From an uncultured Lachnospiraceae bacterium (lineage in GTDB: Bacteria > Bacillota > Clostridia > Lachnospirales > Lachnospiraceae), in the NCBI GenBank assembly GCA_910577735.1, contig CAJTOO010000014.1, positions 1-64,000 on the forward strand: 64,000 nucleotides of DNA, in the 5' to 3' direction. The translations under genes were made by a program, and so were the position numbers. Below, in pieces: positions 42,395-51,225 of the stretch (position 1 is the stretch's first letter; each line of letters starts with the position of its first letter). Under the pieces are notes generated by a model. It did no database searches, was not told where the DNA came from, and saw only the letters and a list, made by a program, of their open reading frames with translations.

Positions 42395-43309
42395 ATGAAA
42401 AAAATACTTGTCATTGGAAGCTTGAATATGGACCAGGTGCTGCAGATTGAACATACGCCTGTTCCGGGAGAAACGATTCTTTGCCGGGATATGAAGCTTG
42501 TCTGTGGAGGGAAGGGTGCGAATCAGGCATTTACCTGTGGCCGGCTTGGTTGTAACGTGGAGATGCTGGGCAGTGTGGGACAGGATGAGAATGGAGACGC
42601 CTTATTAACAAATCTGATGAAAGAAGGCGTGGAAACCTGCCATGTTCAGCGTCTGTCAGATCATCCCACGGGTGTGGCAGTTATTGCGGTGGAAAACTCA
42701 GGAAATAACAGCATTATAGTCATACAGGGCGCCAATCTCATGACTGACGAAGCTTACATCAGGGCCAATACGGACCGGATACTGGAAGCAGATGCCATTG
42801 TCCTCCAGCTGGAGATTCCCTTGCCGGCGGTGACTCTTGCGGCCAAGGAAGGAAAAAAGGCAGGGAAACTGGTGGTACTGGATCCTGCGCCTGCGGCCAA
42901 GCTGCCGGACGAACTGTATCACTGTGTGGATATTCTCAAACCCAATGAAACGGAACTGGGGCTTCTCACAGGGATGCCCACAGACAGCCCGGAAGAGGTG
43001 GAGACGGCAGCCCGATGTCTGTTGGAGCGGGGTGTAAAAAATGTGGTAGTAACTCTTGGCGGTGCCGGTGCGATGCTGGTCAATGAGGGCGGCAGTGTTG
43101 TTTTCCCTGGTAAAAAGGTAGAGGTGGCAGACACCACGGCGGCAGGAGACAGTTTTACAGCAGCCATGACAATGCTGTTGGCGCAGGGATATCCTCTGGA
43201 ACAGGCGATTACCTTTGCAATCGAAGTTGCAGCTATTGTGGTGACTCGTCCGGGGGCCCAGAGCTCTATTCCAAAGGCGGATGAGATTGCTAAACTACTG
43301 GACAAGTAA
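42395..43309 (+). CDS. rbsK: Ribokinase (PfkB family)
   Basis: The 304-aa kinase has the ribokinase N-terminus VIGSLNMDQVLQIEHTPVPG, the GGKGANQAFTCGRLG sugar-binding motif, ILKPNETELGLLTG and the PfkB signature DTTAAGDSFTAA with the catalytic Asp. It phosphorylates ribose at O5. ATG 42,395 follows AAAGGAAAAC. It ends the operon, and with rbsD supports ribose release from the imported compound as the pathway's main goal. Confidence 0.92.
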   Translation: MKKILVIGSLNMDQVLQIEHTPVPGETILCRDMKLVCGGKGANQAFTCGRLGCNVEMLGSVGQDENGDALLTNLMKEGVETCHVQRLSDHPTGVAVIAVENSGNNSIIVIQGANLMTDEAYIRANTDRILEADAIVLQLEIPLPAVTLAAKEGKKAGKLVVLDPAPAAKLPDELYHCVDILKPNETELGLLTGMPTDSPEEVETAARCLLERGVKNVVVTLGGAGAMLVNEGGSVVFPGKKVEVADTTAAGDSFTAAMTMLLAQGYPLEQAITFAIEVAAIVVTRPGAQSSIPKADEIAKLLDK

Positions 43310-43334
43310 GCTGTGGTATAGAATTAACAGTAAG

Positions 43335-43367
43335 AAAGGGGAGAGGCGATTATGGTCTCTCCCTTTT
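43335..43367 (+). terminator. Terminator of the ribose/nucleoside operon
   Basis: AAAGGGGAGAG (43,335-43,345) pairs with CTCTCCCTTTT (43,357-43,367), one wobble. Confidence 0.85.
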
Positions 43368-43408
43368 AGCATGCAGGTTTATGATGCTGCCATGAGAAGA
43401 CGTGGGTG

Positions 43409-43438
43409 TTGAATACCTGTTTTTTTCCATGGTATAAT
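43409..43438 (+). promoter_or_regulatory. Promoter of the InlB-repeat surface protein gene
   Basis: TTGAAT (43,409-43,414) and TATAAT (43,433-43,438) are 18 bases apart, 58 bases before the start codon. Confidence 0.6.
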
Positions 43439-43495
43439 AAAATATCACTGAACATACGAAAGCGCAGTTTCGCCACTGGGGAAAAGAGGTAGAAG

Positions 43496-45676
43496 ATGAG
43501 AAAGAAAGCCATATACCGCCTGGGTACCTGCATATTAATGGCACAATTGTTTTTGACATACATGGTGCCATGTCACGCATCTGAAATCGGATCGGGGGCT
43601 TATCCGGCGAAAGATGAGTCTGTGTTGGAACAGTTATCACCGCCGGCCTCGTCTATATCGTCAGTCAGTATTTCTCCCGGTACAACGATTGTTTCTAAGG
43701 GTTCATCTTATGCTTTCGTGGCTTTTGTTACCGGACAGAATGACTATAGCCGGGAGGTTTCCTGGAGCGTTGATGGACAGACCAGTCAGAATACGTATAT
43801 AGATGGCAGCGGAATCCTGCATGTGGGTTCCGATGAGAACTCTTCTTCCCTGCTTGTGAAGGCTGTTTCCAGGCAGGACAGTAATTACAGCGCAACAGCA
43901 TTGGCGACTGTGCAGACTGCCAGCTATTCGGTGCAGGTGAAAGCATCTCCGGATCATGGCGGCAGCGTAAGCGGTGGCGGCAGTGTGAGAGAAGGAGGTT
44001 CTCTTGTGATTACGGCGGCACCCTACAATGGATTTACTTTTGGGGGATGGCTGCTGAATGGAAGTAAAGTATCAGATCATACACAGTACACGGTGGAAAA
44101 TATCCATAATGACAGCGTATACATAGCAGACTTTAAACCGGCTGACTGTCAGATCAATGTGAGTGTGAATGACAGCAATGCAGGAACAGTCACCGAGAGC
44201 AGGACAGTAAGATATGGGGAGAGTATCACACTGGAAGCCGTGGCAAAGAACGGCTATCAGTTTGACAGCTGGATGGAAAACGGAGCGGTTGTGAGTACGG
44301 ACAGCAGGTTCCAATTGCAGAATATTACCGGTTCCAGGAATCTGACGGCTATGTTTTCGCGGATCAGATATGACCTTACGCTGACTTGCTGGCCGGCCTC
44401 TACGGGAACCGTATCCGGACAGGGGGTCTACGATAAAGGAAGTAATGTTAAGATAACGGCAGCTCCGGCAGACGGATACCGGTTTGTATCATGGTCTGAA
44501 AATGGCAATGTGCTCAGTACCGGTGCGGAATATTCCATTCAGGATATTTCCAGAGATATGTTTCTTTTGGCAACCTTTGAGAAAGCGCAGACGAAAACCT
44601 ATTCCATAACAGCTTCCGTATCTTCCGCAAACGGGAAGATTGTGCCGGAGGGAAAGAGTACCGTTTCCGAAGGCTCCGGAATGTCCTATGTGATCATGCC
44701 CAAAGACGGTTATATGATCAATACGGTATATGTGGATGGGAAGTCCGTGGGGGCAGTATCGTCCTATAGCTTTTCCGGGGTAAAGGAGAATCATACCATT
44801 TCCGCAGAGTTTGTGGCAAAGCCGGGGCAGAGCAGTAACGATGATATGGCAGGGAATGAGAAAGAGAAAGAAGATGAAAAGGCGCCTGATCAAGCGGGAG
44901 AAGGCGATCAGAATGAAGAAACGCAAGAGCTTACCGGCACCCTGCAGCATCTGGACATTTCTCTGCAGGAAGCGGAGCAGATGATCGAAGCAGATGAAGA
45001 TGCTGCATTAATGAAAGGCGCCCTGGAAAGCGGTGACTTGAAGGTCACTGTACAGAATGATTTTGTGGATATAGCAAAGGAAACTTCCAGCGTCACAAAC
45101 TTGGAAGCGGCAGCCCGCAGCCTTTTGACCAAAGAAGAAAAATTAGAGATGCTGCAGGGAAACGATTCGATAGTCATCAGCCTGTCTATAGATGATACCG
45201 ATGGAGAAGAATCTCAGTTGACAAAAGAGGCATTTGAGAAGGATAAACTTCCTGGTCTGGTCATTGGAAGGTACTTTGAAGTGCGGCTTACGAAGTCTGG
45301 AAATAAGGAAAGACAGGCGGTCTCAGAACTTGCAGAAGAACTTAAAGTTGTGATAAATGTTCCCAGGCAGCTGCAGGCGGATGATCGGAAATTCTATATT
45401 TTAAGACTGCATACGAATGCGGATGGAAGTCAGGAATATGCGCAGCTTTCGGACGAAGATGAGAATCCGGAGACGATCACATTTTCTACGGACAGGTTTT
45501 CACCTTATGCCATTGCCTATATGGATCTGCCGTCAGAAGACGCGACAGAACCGGAAACAGCAGAACATACAGATGATGGTAAGGGAATCGTCAGTGTTAT
45601 CGTGATCATGGCGGTTGCCATCGCGGCGGTTATTACGATCTGGCTGGTGTGGTATCTTGTCAGAAGAAAGAAATAA
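43496..45676 (+). CDS. Surface protein with four InlB-type B repeats and a C-terminal anchor
   Basis: The 726-aa protein has a signal peptide (to about residue 28), an Ig-like domain (about 50-135), and four repeats of about 70 residues. These share a G-x-V/I ... G-E/S-x-L ... P/A-x-x-GY/F-x-F-x-x-W pattern, the divergent InlB B-repeat. An acidic linker (NEKEKEDEKAPDQAGEGDQN) precedes a last globular domain. The end is one membrane helix (VSVIVIMAVAIAAVITIWLV) with RRKK, not a sortase motif. It is probably exposed on the cell surface for adhesion. It has its own promoter. Confidence 0.82.
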   Translation: MRKKAIYRLGTCILMAQLFLTYMVPCHASEIGSGAYPAKDESVLEQLSPPASSISSVSISPGTTIVSKGSSYAFVAFVTGQNDYSREVSWSVDGQTSQNTYIDGSGILHVGSDENSSSLLVKAVSRQDSNYSATALATVQTASYSVQVKASPDHGGSVSGGGSVREGGSLVITAAPYNGFTFGGWLLNGSKVSDHTQYTVENIHNDSVYIADFKPADCQINVSVNDSNAGTVTESRTVRYGESITLEAVAKNGYQFDSWMENGAVVSTDSRFQLQNITGSRNLTAMFSRIRYDLTLTCWPASTGTVSGQGVYDKGSNVKITAAPADGYRFVSWSENGNVLSTGAEYSIQDISRDMFLLATFEKAQTKTYSITASVSSANGKIVPEGKSTVSEGSGMSYVIMPKDGYMINTVYVDGKSVGAVSSYSFSGVKENHTISAEFVAKPGQSSNDDMAGNEKEKEDEKAPDQAGEGDQNEETQELTGTLQHLDISLQEAEQMIEADEDAALMKGALESGDLKVTVQNDFVDIAKETSSVTNLEAAARSLLTKEEKLEMLQGNDSIVISLSIDDTDGEESQLTKEAFEKDKLPGLVIGRYFEVRLTKSGNKERQAVSELAEELKVVINVPRQLQADDRKFYILRLHTNADGSQEYAQLSDEDENPETITFSTDRFSPYAIAYMDLPSEDATEPETAEHTDDGKGIVSVIVIMAVAIAAVITIWLVWYLVRRKK

Positions 45677-45693
45677 TGGGGATGGCAGAGTCC

Positions 45694-46572
45694 TCAAACG
45701 TCCACAACAAAGGCAAAATACCCGCACCCTGTGTCAAACAGCAAACTATAATCAAAAGAGCCTGCATAAAATGCCTGTCTGAACTGTTCGGGGGTCATAA
45801 AGTGACTGCTTTCAAGCTGGTACTGCCAGGACAGCTGGCAGCGTATGCCGACTTGCTCGGCAATACGCACAGCAAGTTCTTTACTGGCAGCCATGACAAG
45901 GTTATCCATCTTACGCAAAGTCATATTTAACATGGAACCTACGGCTTGCAATACAAGGCTTTTTTCCAGAGACATAAAGACCTGCACCTGTTTATGGTCC
46001 GTTGAAAGATAGGTGAGGCGGATGATTATGCTGCGGCCAAAGTTTTCCCCGCTGTAATGTTCACTGATAACCTCTGTTGGCAGTCTGAAAATTTCCCGTA
46101 TGGTAACAGACAATGCATTCTCTAAAGCGGCCATATCTTCTCCGATATGGTCGTTTTTCCATTTATTTGTAATAAGTCCGGCAATGGCTCGGTCTTCGAT
46201 GATGATGTGCGCGGTGAGCCATCCGAGACAGATACCAAGAAAATGTTGGATGGATTCCTGTGAATAGTTGGATTCTTTCAGATTTTTTTCGAGAGCGGGA
46301 AGGGTCTTAAAACGCATGTCATCGTGCAGACGTTTGTGTATTTCATATCCTTTGTAACTGATAGAGCGCATATATGCTTCCTCATCGCTAAAGTGTTCTA
46401 TGGCATAACTTTTGAAGTATTTAATACCCTCAGCGCATGCCCATTGTTCATTGTTCTTATCTTTGCTAAACGAAATCAGTTTGCGTACTATGGAAAAGAG
46501 TTTCTGGTGTGCATGGTCGATAGATGCAACGCCGATATTAAATCGTTCATTCCATTCCGTTTCTTTGGACAT
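45694..46572 (-). CDS. Bacteriohemerythrin fused to a CheX-like domain
   Basis: The 292-aa protein begins with a bacteriohemerythrin: WNERFNIGVASIDHAHQKLF (His about 20), YAIEHFSDEEAYM, YEIHKRLHDDM and WLTAHIIIEDRA, giving the diiron ligands for O2 binding. After about residue 140 the C-terminal half resembles CheX/CheC phosphatase-like domains (NALSVTIREIFRLPTE, LNMTLRKMDNLVMAASKELA). The fusion suggests an oxygen sensor for motility or signalling. The CheX-like call is by pattern and less certain. It is convergent with the surface protein gene. Confidence 0.75.
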   Translation of the reverse strand: MSKETEWNERFNIGVASIDHAHQKLFSIVRKLISFSKDKNNEQWACAEGIKYFKSYAIEHFSDEEAYMRSISYKGYEIHKRLHDDMRFKTLPALEKNLKESNYSQESIQHFLGICLGWLTAHIIIEDRAIAGLITNKWKNDHIGEDMAALENALSVTIREIFRLPTEVISEHYSGENFGRSIIIRLTYLSTDHKQVQVFMSLEKSLVLQAVGSMLNMTLRKMDNLVMAASKELAVRIAEQVGIRCQLSWQYQLESSHFMTPEQFRQAFYAGSFDYSLLFDTGCGYFAFVVDV

Positions 46573-46812
46573 ATTACTCCTTGATCAGATATTTGAGAAT
46601 GTACAGATAATTCTCTGTGGGTCTGTTAGTAATGGGTTTGTTATTAGTCTATGTCGATATATGACAAAAGGTGTCACAATCTTAAGATTTGTTAAGAAGT
46701 CTTTCACAAACATTTCAGATTTGTCTGTAATAATGGGCATGTAAATGTATCTCAGGAGATAAGATTGAAAATTCTATTGAAGAAAATACTTCTTACAGCC
46801 TTGCTTTGACTT

Positions 46813-47691
46813 CTACTCCGACAGCCCGGCTTTCAACATTTCCAGCAATCGTTCAGCAATAGGAGTAAAAACTTGATATTTTTTCCATATTAGATACATT
46901 TTTGTTTCAAGTCTAGGAGTAAGAGGGCGGAAAGCAAGCCCGCTATCGGGGCTTGTATCAATCAAATGCTCAAAAGTTAAAAGATAACCCAGCCCTTCTT
47001 TTACAAAAAGCGATCCATTATATGATAGACGAAACGACCCCTCGAGGTGTAATTTATCCATGTTATTGCCGCACCATTTGGAAATATCATTGCTCCATCC
47101 CTGTTCGGAACAAAAAAGAGGGATTCCAAATAAGTCATCCACACAGATGGAGTCTTTTTCTACCAATGGACAGTTCTTTGGCATGACGACACCCCATAGA
47201 TCAGCATGGGGAAAGGTTAAATAATGATATTTTGCAGTATTGGGTTCCTGCGCCAGTACGGCAAAGTCAATGATACCTTTATCCAGTTTTTCTGTAACCT
47301 GTTCCGTGTCGCCGCTGGTAATATGATAATGCAGATCAGGGTAAGAGTCTTTGAATCTTCTGATTGTGGCGGCGAGGCATCTGATCTGGTAAGATTCCGC
47401 CAAACCGAAGTAAACATCCCCGCCCAGAACATCATCCAGAGCAAGAAATTCTGTTGTAATCTTGTCGGCCATTTTTATCAAGTCTTCTGCTCGCTTTCGA
47501 AGCAAAACACCTTCCTCAGTCAGCTGTATGCTGAAACTATGGCGCGTGAACAGTTTTTTCCCAAGCTCATCTTCAAGTGCTTTTAGCTGCTTGGAGAGAG
47601 TAGGCTGGGTAACGTGAAGCAGTTGTGCTGCACGGGTCATGTTTTCTTCTCGTGCTGTGGCAAGAAAATATCTCATGGTTCGCAGTTCCAT
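46813..47691 (-). CDS. LysR-family regulator
   Basis: The 292-aa protein has the LysR winged helix: MELRTMRYFLATAREENMTR, AAQLLHVTQPTLSKQLKALE, DELGKKLFTRHSFSIQLTEE. The effector domain contains VYFGLAESYQIRCLAATIRR. It faces a small gene, hydrolase and oxidoreductase set, a layout typical of LysR regulators controlling divergent targets. It has a TTGACT/TATGAT promoter in the overlapping divergent control region. Confidence 0.9.
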   Translation of the reverse strand: MELRTMRYFLATAREENMTRAAQLLHVTQPTLSKQLKALEDELGKKLFTRHSFSIQLTEEGVLLRKRAEDLIKMADKITTEFLALDDVLGGDVYFGLAESYQIRCLAATIRRFKDSYPDLHYHITSGDTEQVTEKLDKGIIDFAVLAQEPNTAKYHYLTFPHADLWGVVMPKNCPLVEKDSICVDDLFGIPLFCSEQGWSNDISKWCGNNMDKLHLEGSFRLSYNGSLFVKEGLGYLLTFEHLIDTSPDSGLAFRPLTPRLETKMYLIWKKYQVFTPIAERLLEMLKAGLSE

Positions 47692-47720
47692 TTTGACCTC
47701 CCGTGATATTCCTAAAAATT

Positions 47721-47774
47721 ATATCATGATATAAATCATAACTATTAGCAAAGTGAAAGTCAAGAGGATATAAT
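47721..47774. promoter_or_regulatory. Overlapping divergent promoters of lysR-like gene and redox cluster
   Basis: On the reverse strand TTGACT (47,763-47,758) and TATGAT (47,740-47,735) have a 17-base spacer. On the forward strand a TATAAT lies at 47,769-47,774. The perfect 12-bp palindrome ATATCATGATAT (47,721-47,732) is a possible LysR site or an extra start region. Confidence 0.5.
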
Positions 47775-47803
47775 ACGGACATAGCAGGCAGGGAGGCGGT
47801 CAT

Positions 47804-48052
47804 ACGGATGATCTTATTCAGAATCTAAAGGATGCAGGCTGTGGCGCTCGGACCATTGAAAAGGTCTGCAGGTTGTATGGTAACGGTCAGGTTCAGGATG
47901 CGATTAAAATGCTGCGTAAGCATCGATGCGGCCTGATGGACAGCCTGCATGAAAGTCAGTGGAGAGTTGACTGTCTTGATTTTTTAGTATGGCGGATGGA
48001 AAAGGAAAAGCAATCATTAAAAAATAAGGAAAAGAAAGAGAGGTATTACAAA
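47804..48052 (+). pseudogene. Small redox-cluster protein with lost start codon, in frame with the next gene
   Basis: From 47,804 the frame reads TDDLIQNLKDAGCGARTIEK, VCRLYGNGQVQDAIKML, RKHRCGLMDSLHESQWRVDC, a small protein often seen beside oxidoreductases in Clostridia. GGGAGGCGG (47,791-47,799) is in place, but the expected ATG-ACG reads AT-ACG, so one base seems missing and the start is lost. The frame has no stop and runs straight into the hydrolase gene. Translation could still begin at TTG 47,873, giving a short fusion. Confidence 0.5.
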
Positions 48053-49054
48053 ATGGAAAATATTGCAAAACTGGAATTAACAAAGGAATGGGATAAGACT
48101 TTCCCGAAAAGTGAAAAGGTGAACCATAGCAAGGTGACATTCCCTAACCGTTACGGGATCACGCTGGCGGCAGACCTTTATGAGCCGAAGGGGGCCGAAA
48201 AGAAGCTGGCTGCAATTGCGGTATGCGGACCGTTTGGCGCGGTGAAGGAGCAGGCAGCCGGACTGTATGCGCAGGCAATGGCGGAACGCGGTTTCCTCAC
48301 CATTGCTTTTGACCCTTCCTTTACCGGCGAAAGCGGCGGTACACCCCGTTACATGGCTTCGCCGGATATCAACACGGAGGATTTTCAGGCGGCGGTTGAT
48401 TTTCTTTCCGTACAGAAAAATGTTGACCCTGAGCGTATCGGCATTATCGGCATCTGCGGCTGGGGAGGCTTGGCTCTGAATGTGGCGGCACTGGATACCC
48501 GCATCAAGGCGACGGTTGCCTCCACCATGTATGATATGTCCCGCGTCAATGCCAACGGATATTTTGATGCAGATAATTCTGCTGATGCACGGTACGCGAA
48601 GAAAGAGGCTATGAACGCCCAAAGACTTGTTGATTACAAAAATGGCAGTTATGCGCCGGGCGGCGGGGTTGTCGATCCGCTTCCGGAGGATGCGCATTTC
48701 TTCGTGGCAGATTATCATGATTACTATAAAACGGATCGCGGCTACCATAAGCGCTCCTTAAATTCCAACGGAGGCTGGAATGTGATCGGATGTATGTCTT
48801 TTATGAACCAGCCAATCCTTCAGTACAGCAATGAAATCCGCAGCGCAGTTCTTATCATGCACGGAGAGAAGGCACATTCCTGCTATTTCAGCTGCGATGC
48901 TTATGCCGCAATGGTGAAGGATAACCTTTATTCAGACAATAAGGAGCTGCTGATTATTCCCGATGCAGTCCATACGGATCTGTATGACGGCGGCGAAAAG
49001 GATGCGATTCCGTTTGATAAGCTGGAGCAGTTTTTTTCGGAAAATATGAAATGA
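48053..49054 (+). CDS. Alpha/beta hydrolase with cysteine nucleophile (dienelactone-hydrolase-like)
   Basis: The 333-aa protein has the alpha/beta hydrolase core: AVCGPFGAVKEQAAGLYAQA, then AFDPSFTGESGG, and the nucleophile elbow GICGWGG with Cys in place of Ser. The acid and base regions are LIMHGEKAHSCYFS and IIPDAVHTDLYD. A Cys elbow is known in dienelactone hydrolases. No signal peptide is visible. ATG 48,053 follows AAAGAGAGG. It stands before a damaged alcohol dehydrogenase and flavin reductase, all facing a LysR regulator. Confidence 0.78.
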   Translation: MENIAKLELTKEWDKTFPKSEKVNHSKVTFPNRYGITLAADLYEPKGAEKKLAAIAVCGPFGAVKEQAAGLYAQAMAERGFLTIAFDPSFTGESGGTPRYMASPDINTEDFQAAVDFLSVQKNVDPERIGIIGICGWGGLALNVAALDTRIKATVASTMYDMSRVNANGYFDADNSADARYAKKEAMNAQRLVDYKNGSYAPGGGVVDPLPEDAHFFVADYHDYYKTDRGYHKRSLNSNGGWNVIGCMSFMNQPILQYSNEIRSAVLIMHGEKAHSCYFSCDAYAAMVKDNLYSDNKELLIIPDAVHTDLYDGGEKDAIPFDKLEQFFSENMK

Positions 49055-49087
49055 TATTTATAAACTTATGATACGAGGAGGAAGATC

Positions 49088-50092
49088 ATGTTAGGAAATT
49101 TTATGTATTGTAACCCGACGAAACTTTATTTTGGCTAGGATTCCCTTGCCGGCCTGAATGAGGAGCTGCCTAAGTATGGACAGAATATACAGCTTGTGTA
49201 TGGCGGCGGATCGATCAAAAAGAATGGTATCTATGATAAAGTCATGGAGATTTTGAAAGCAAATGGAAAAAATGTACTTGAAGATGCGGGGGGCATGCCA
49301 AATCCTACGGTACAGAAACTGCAGGAAGGCTGTAGGATTGCCAAGGAGGGTAAGGCAGACCTGATTCTTGCAGTTGGGGGTGGTTCTGTCTGTGACTATG
49401 CAAAAGCGGTTTCCGTATCTGCATACTGTACGGAAGACCCATGGGAAAAATATTACCTTCAAATGAAAGATGTGGACAATGAGATCATCCCGGTTGGATG
49501 TGTCCTGACAATGGTCAGCACCGGCTCTGAAGTGAACGGCGGCGCGGCCATAACAAATCATGAGCAGAAATTGAAGATTGGCCATGTATTTGATGAGAGG
49601 GTGTATCCGAAATTTTCCATCTTAAATCCGGTATATACCTATACGCTGCCTCAGTACCAGATGGTTGCAGGAATTTATGACATTATGAACCATATTACGG
49701 AGCAGTATTTCTCCGGGGAGGATGACAATACTTCTGAATATCTCATGGAAGGTCTGCTGCGGTCTTTGATCCATTCCAGTAGGATTGCGGTGAAGAACTC
49801 TACGGATTACGAAGCAAGGAGCAACATCATGTGGATTGCCGCATGGGCATTAAACACGCTGGTGGCGAAGGGAAAATCCACAGACTGGATGGTTCATATG
49901 CTGGGGCAGGCGGTTGCGGCGCATACGGATGCAACCCACGGCATGACCCTTGCAGCGGTATCTATGGCCTATTACCGATTTGTCTGTCCGTTTGGGCTGG
50001 CAAAGTTTAAAAGGTTTGCCATGAACGTATGGGACGTAAACCCGGAAGGAAAAAGTGATAAACAAATTGCAGCATACGGCATCCCTTTTTAA
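49088..50092 (+). pseudogene. Iron-containing alcohol dehydrogenase, stop codon and truncated end
   Basis: ATG 49,088 begins MLGNFMYCNPTKLYFG and then meets TAG (49,136-49,138) where the family has an acidic residue. The frame continues intact: VYGGGSIKKNGIYDKVMEIL, LAVGGGSVCDYAKA, TGSEVNGGAAITNHE, with His metal ligands in the HMLGQAVAAHTDATHG region. It ends at GKSDKQIAAYGIPF, roughly 40-50 residues short of a normal C-terminus (about 385 aa). Unless the amber codon is read through, only translation from an internal start could give product. Probably dead. Confidence 0.75.
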
Positions 50093-50145
50093 CGAAGTTA
50101 TTGTGGTGTCAGGCATGAGATAAGTGAAAATCTGGAGGTAACAGT

Positions 50146-50511
50146 TATGCACATTATAGTATTAAACGGAAGCCCGCGTCCAGAAAGATGATATGCAGGA
50201 AGTCTATTCCCTGCTGGGGAGGCAGATATGCTTGTCATTGCCTCGCCGATTTATTATCACGGCGTTTCAGGGCAGTTAAAGTGTACCCTTGACCGCTTCT
50301 ATTCTGCCGCCTATCCGAGCAGGCCCCGAAATCTGAAAAAAGTGGCCATGATATTAAGCTCCGGTAATCCTGCAATGTATGATGGGGCAATGTTCTCCTA
50401 CAAGGAAGATTTTTTGGAATACCTTGGCCTTGAGGATATGGGAGTATTTACAGCATACGGCGGGAAATGCACCTTATGGACGTGCTTCGGAAGGCGGGAG
50501 TGGATATATGA
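50146..50511 (+). pseudogene. NADPH-dependent FMN reductase/flavodoxin-like gene, broken
   Basis: The N-terminus HIIVLNGSPRPE is typical. About 50-60 codons are then missing: the sequence jumps to DDMQEVYSLL in another frame, shifts again to EADMLVIASPIYYHGVSGQL (the family's core), and after VFTAYG shifts once more to end with LRKAGVDI and a stop at 50,509-50,511. At least three lesions make it non-functional. It completes the decaying redox cluster. Confidence 0.78.
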
Positions 50512-50650
50512 AGAAGATTCCGGATTTATAAGCTTTTCGGATAATAATATTCTCGGAAAAATAATGCTTTGGTTCATCCTAAATAGTGGTATACTTATAT
50601 TAGCAGAAAGAAGTGCCGGTCTGTATGGGAGAGCGGATTGGGAGGAAAAA

Positions 50651-51154
50651 ATGAAACTTACAAAATTGCATGCCTTACAAATTGCCAAAAGAGCAGATGT
50701 AATCCTGCATGTTCCAGGGAACTATCGGGGCGGAAACCTGGAAATGGCCGTTGTGATTGATACGTCTTTAGAACAGGAAGAGATGCAGGAAGCGGTGGCA
50801 GAGGTGGCGAGAGCCCTTAAAAGAAGTAACGAGATTTTTCGTAATGTGCGTTTGAATCTGGTATTATGGGGACCGGAGATCAGTGTAAGTGTGGTGCCGA
50901 TGGCAATGCTTATGTCAGGAAGTGCATTTGCAGGATATTCCTGTTGCCCATGTGTTAAGCGCTATGAAGATTTATTTTCTTATCTGAAGAAGTTTCATGC
51001 CAGAAGTAAGGTGATTCTGGTGTTTGCAGATGAAAGAAATGAAACCCGGGACAGAAAGGCGGCAAAGGAAGCGCTCACGCCTTTTTTAAAGAGCAAGCTT
51101 CTGCTGATTTCGGAGCAGATTACCAGTGGCATGCAGTTTTTCCTTAAACTCTGA
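50651..51154 (+). CDS. Hypothetical protein, possibly VWA-like
   Basis: The 167-aa protein starts at ATG 50,651 after GGAGGAAAAA. An N-terminal helix LHALQIAKRADVILHVPGNY is followed by LEMAVVIDTSLEQEEMQEAV, reminiscent of a D-x-S metal site, LNLVLWGPEIS and SKVILVFADERNETRDRKAA. These alternating strands and helices would fit a von Willebrand A-like fold, but key residues are not complete. It has its own downstream terminator. No function can be stated. Confidence 0.55.
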   Translation: MKLTKLHALQIAKRADVILHVPGNYRGGNLEMAVVIDTSLEQEEMQEAVAEVARALKRSNEIFRNVRLNLVLWGPEISVSVVPMAMLMSGSAFAGYSCCPCVKRYEDLFSYLKKFHARSKVILVFADERNETRDRKAAKEALTPFLKSKLLLISEQITSGMQFFLKL

Positions 51155-51181
51155 GCGTTGGGTCAGAATAGGTATAAAAGT

Positions 51182-51211
51182 CGGGCAGCTTTTTATCGCT
51201 GCCCGGTTTTT
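51182..51211 (+). terminator. Strong terminator
   Basis: CGGGCAGC (51,182-51,189) pairs with GCTGCCCG (51,198-51,205), followed by GTTTTTT. Confidence 0.9.
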
Positions 51212-51225
51212 TATACCTTGTTTTG

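Noticed and set aside
48077..48748. Reverse open frame of 223 codons
   Set aside because: It is antisense to the alpha/beta hydrolase and has no start region.
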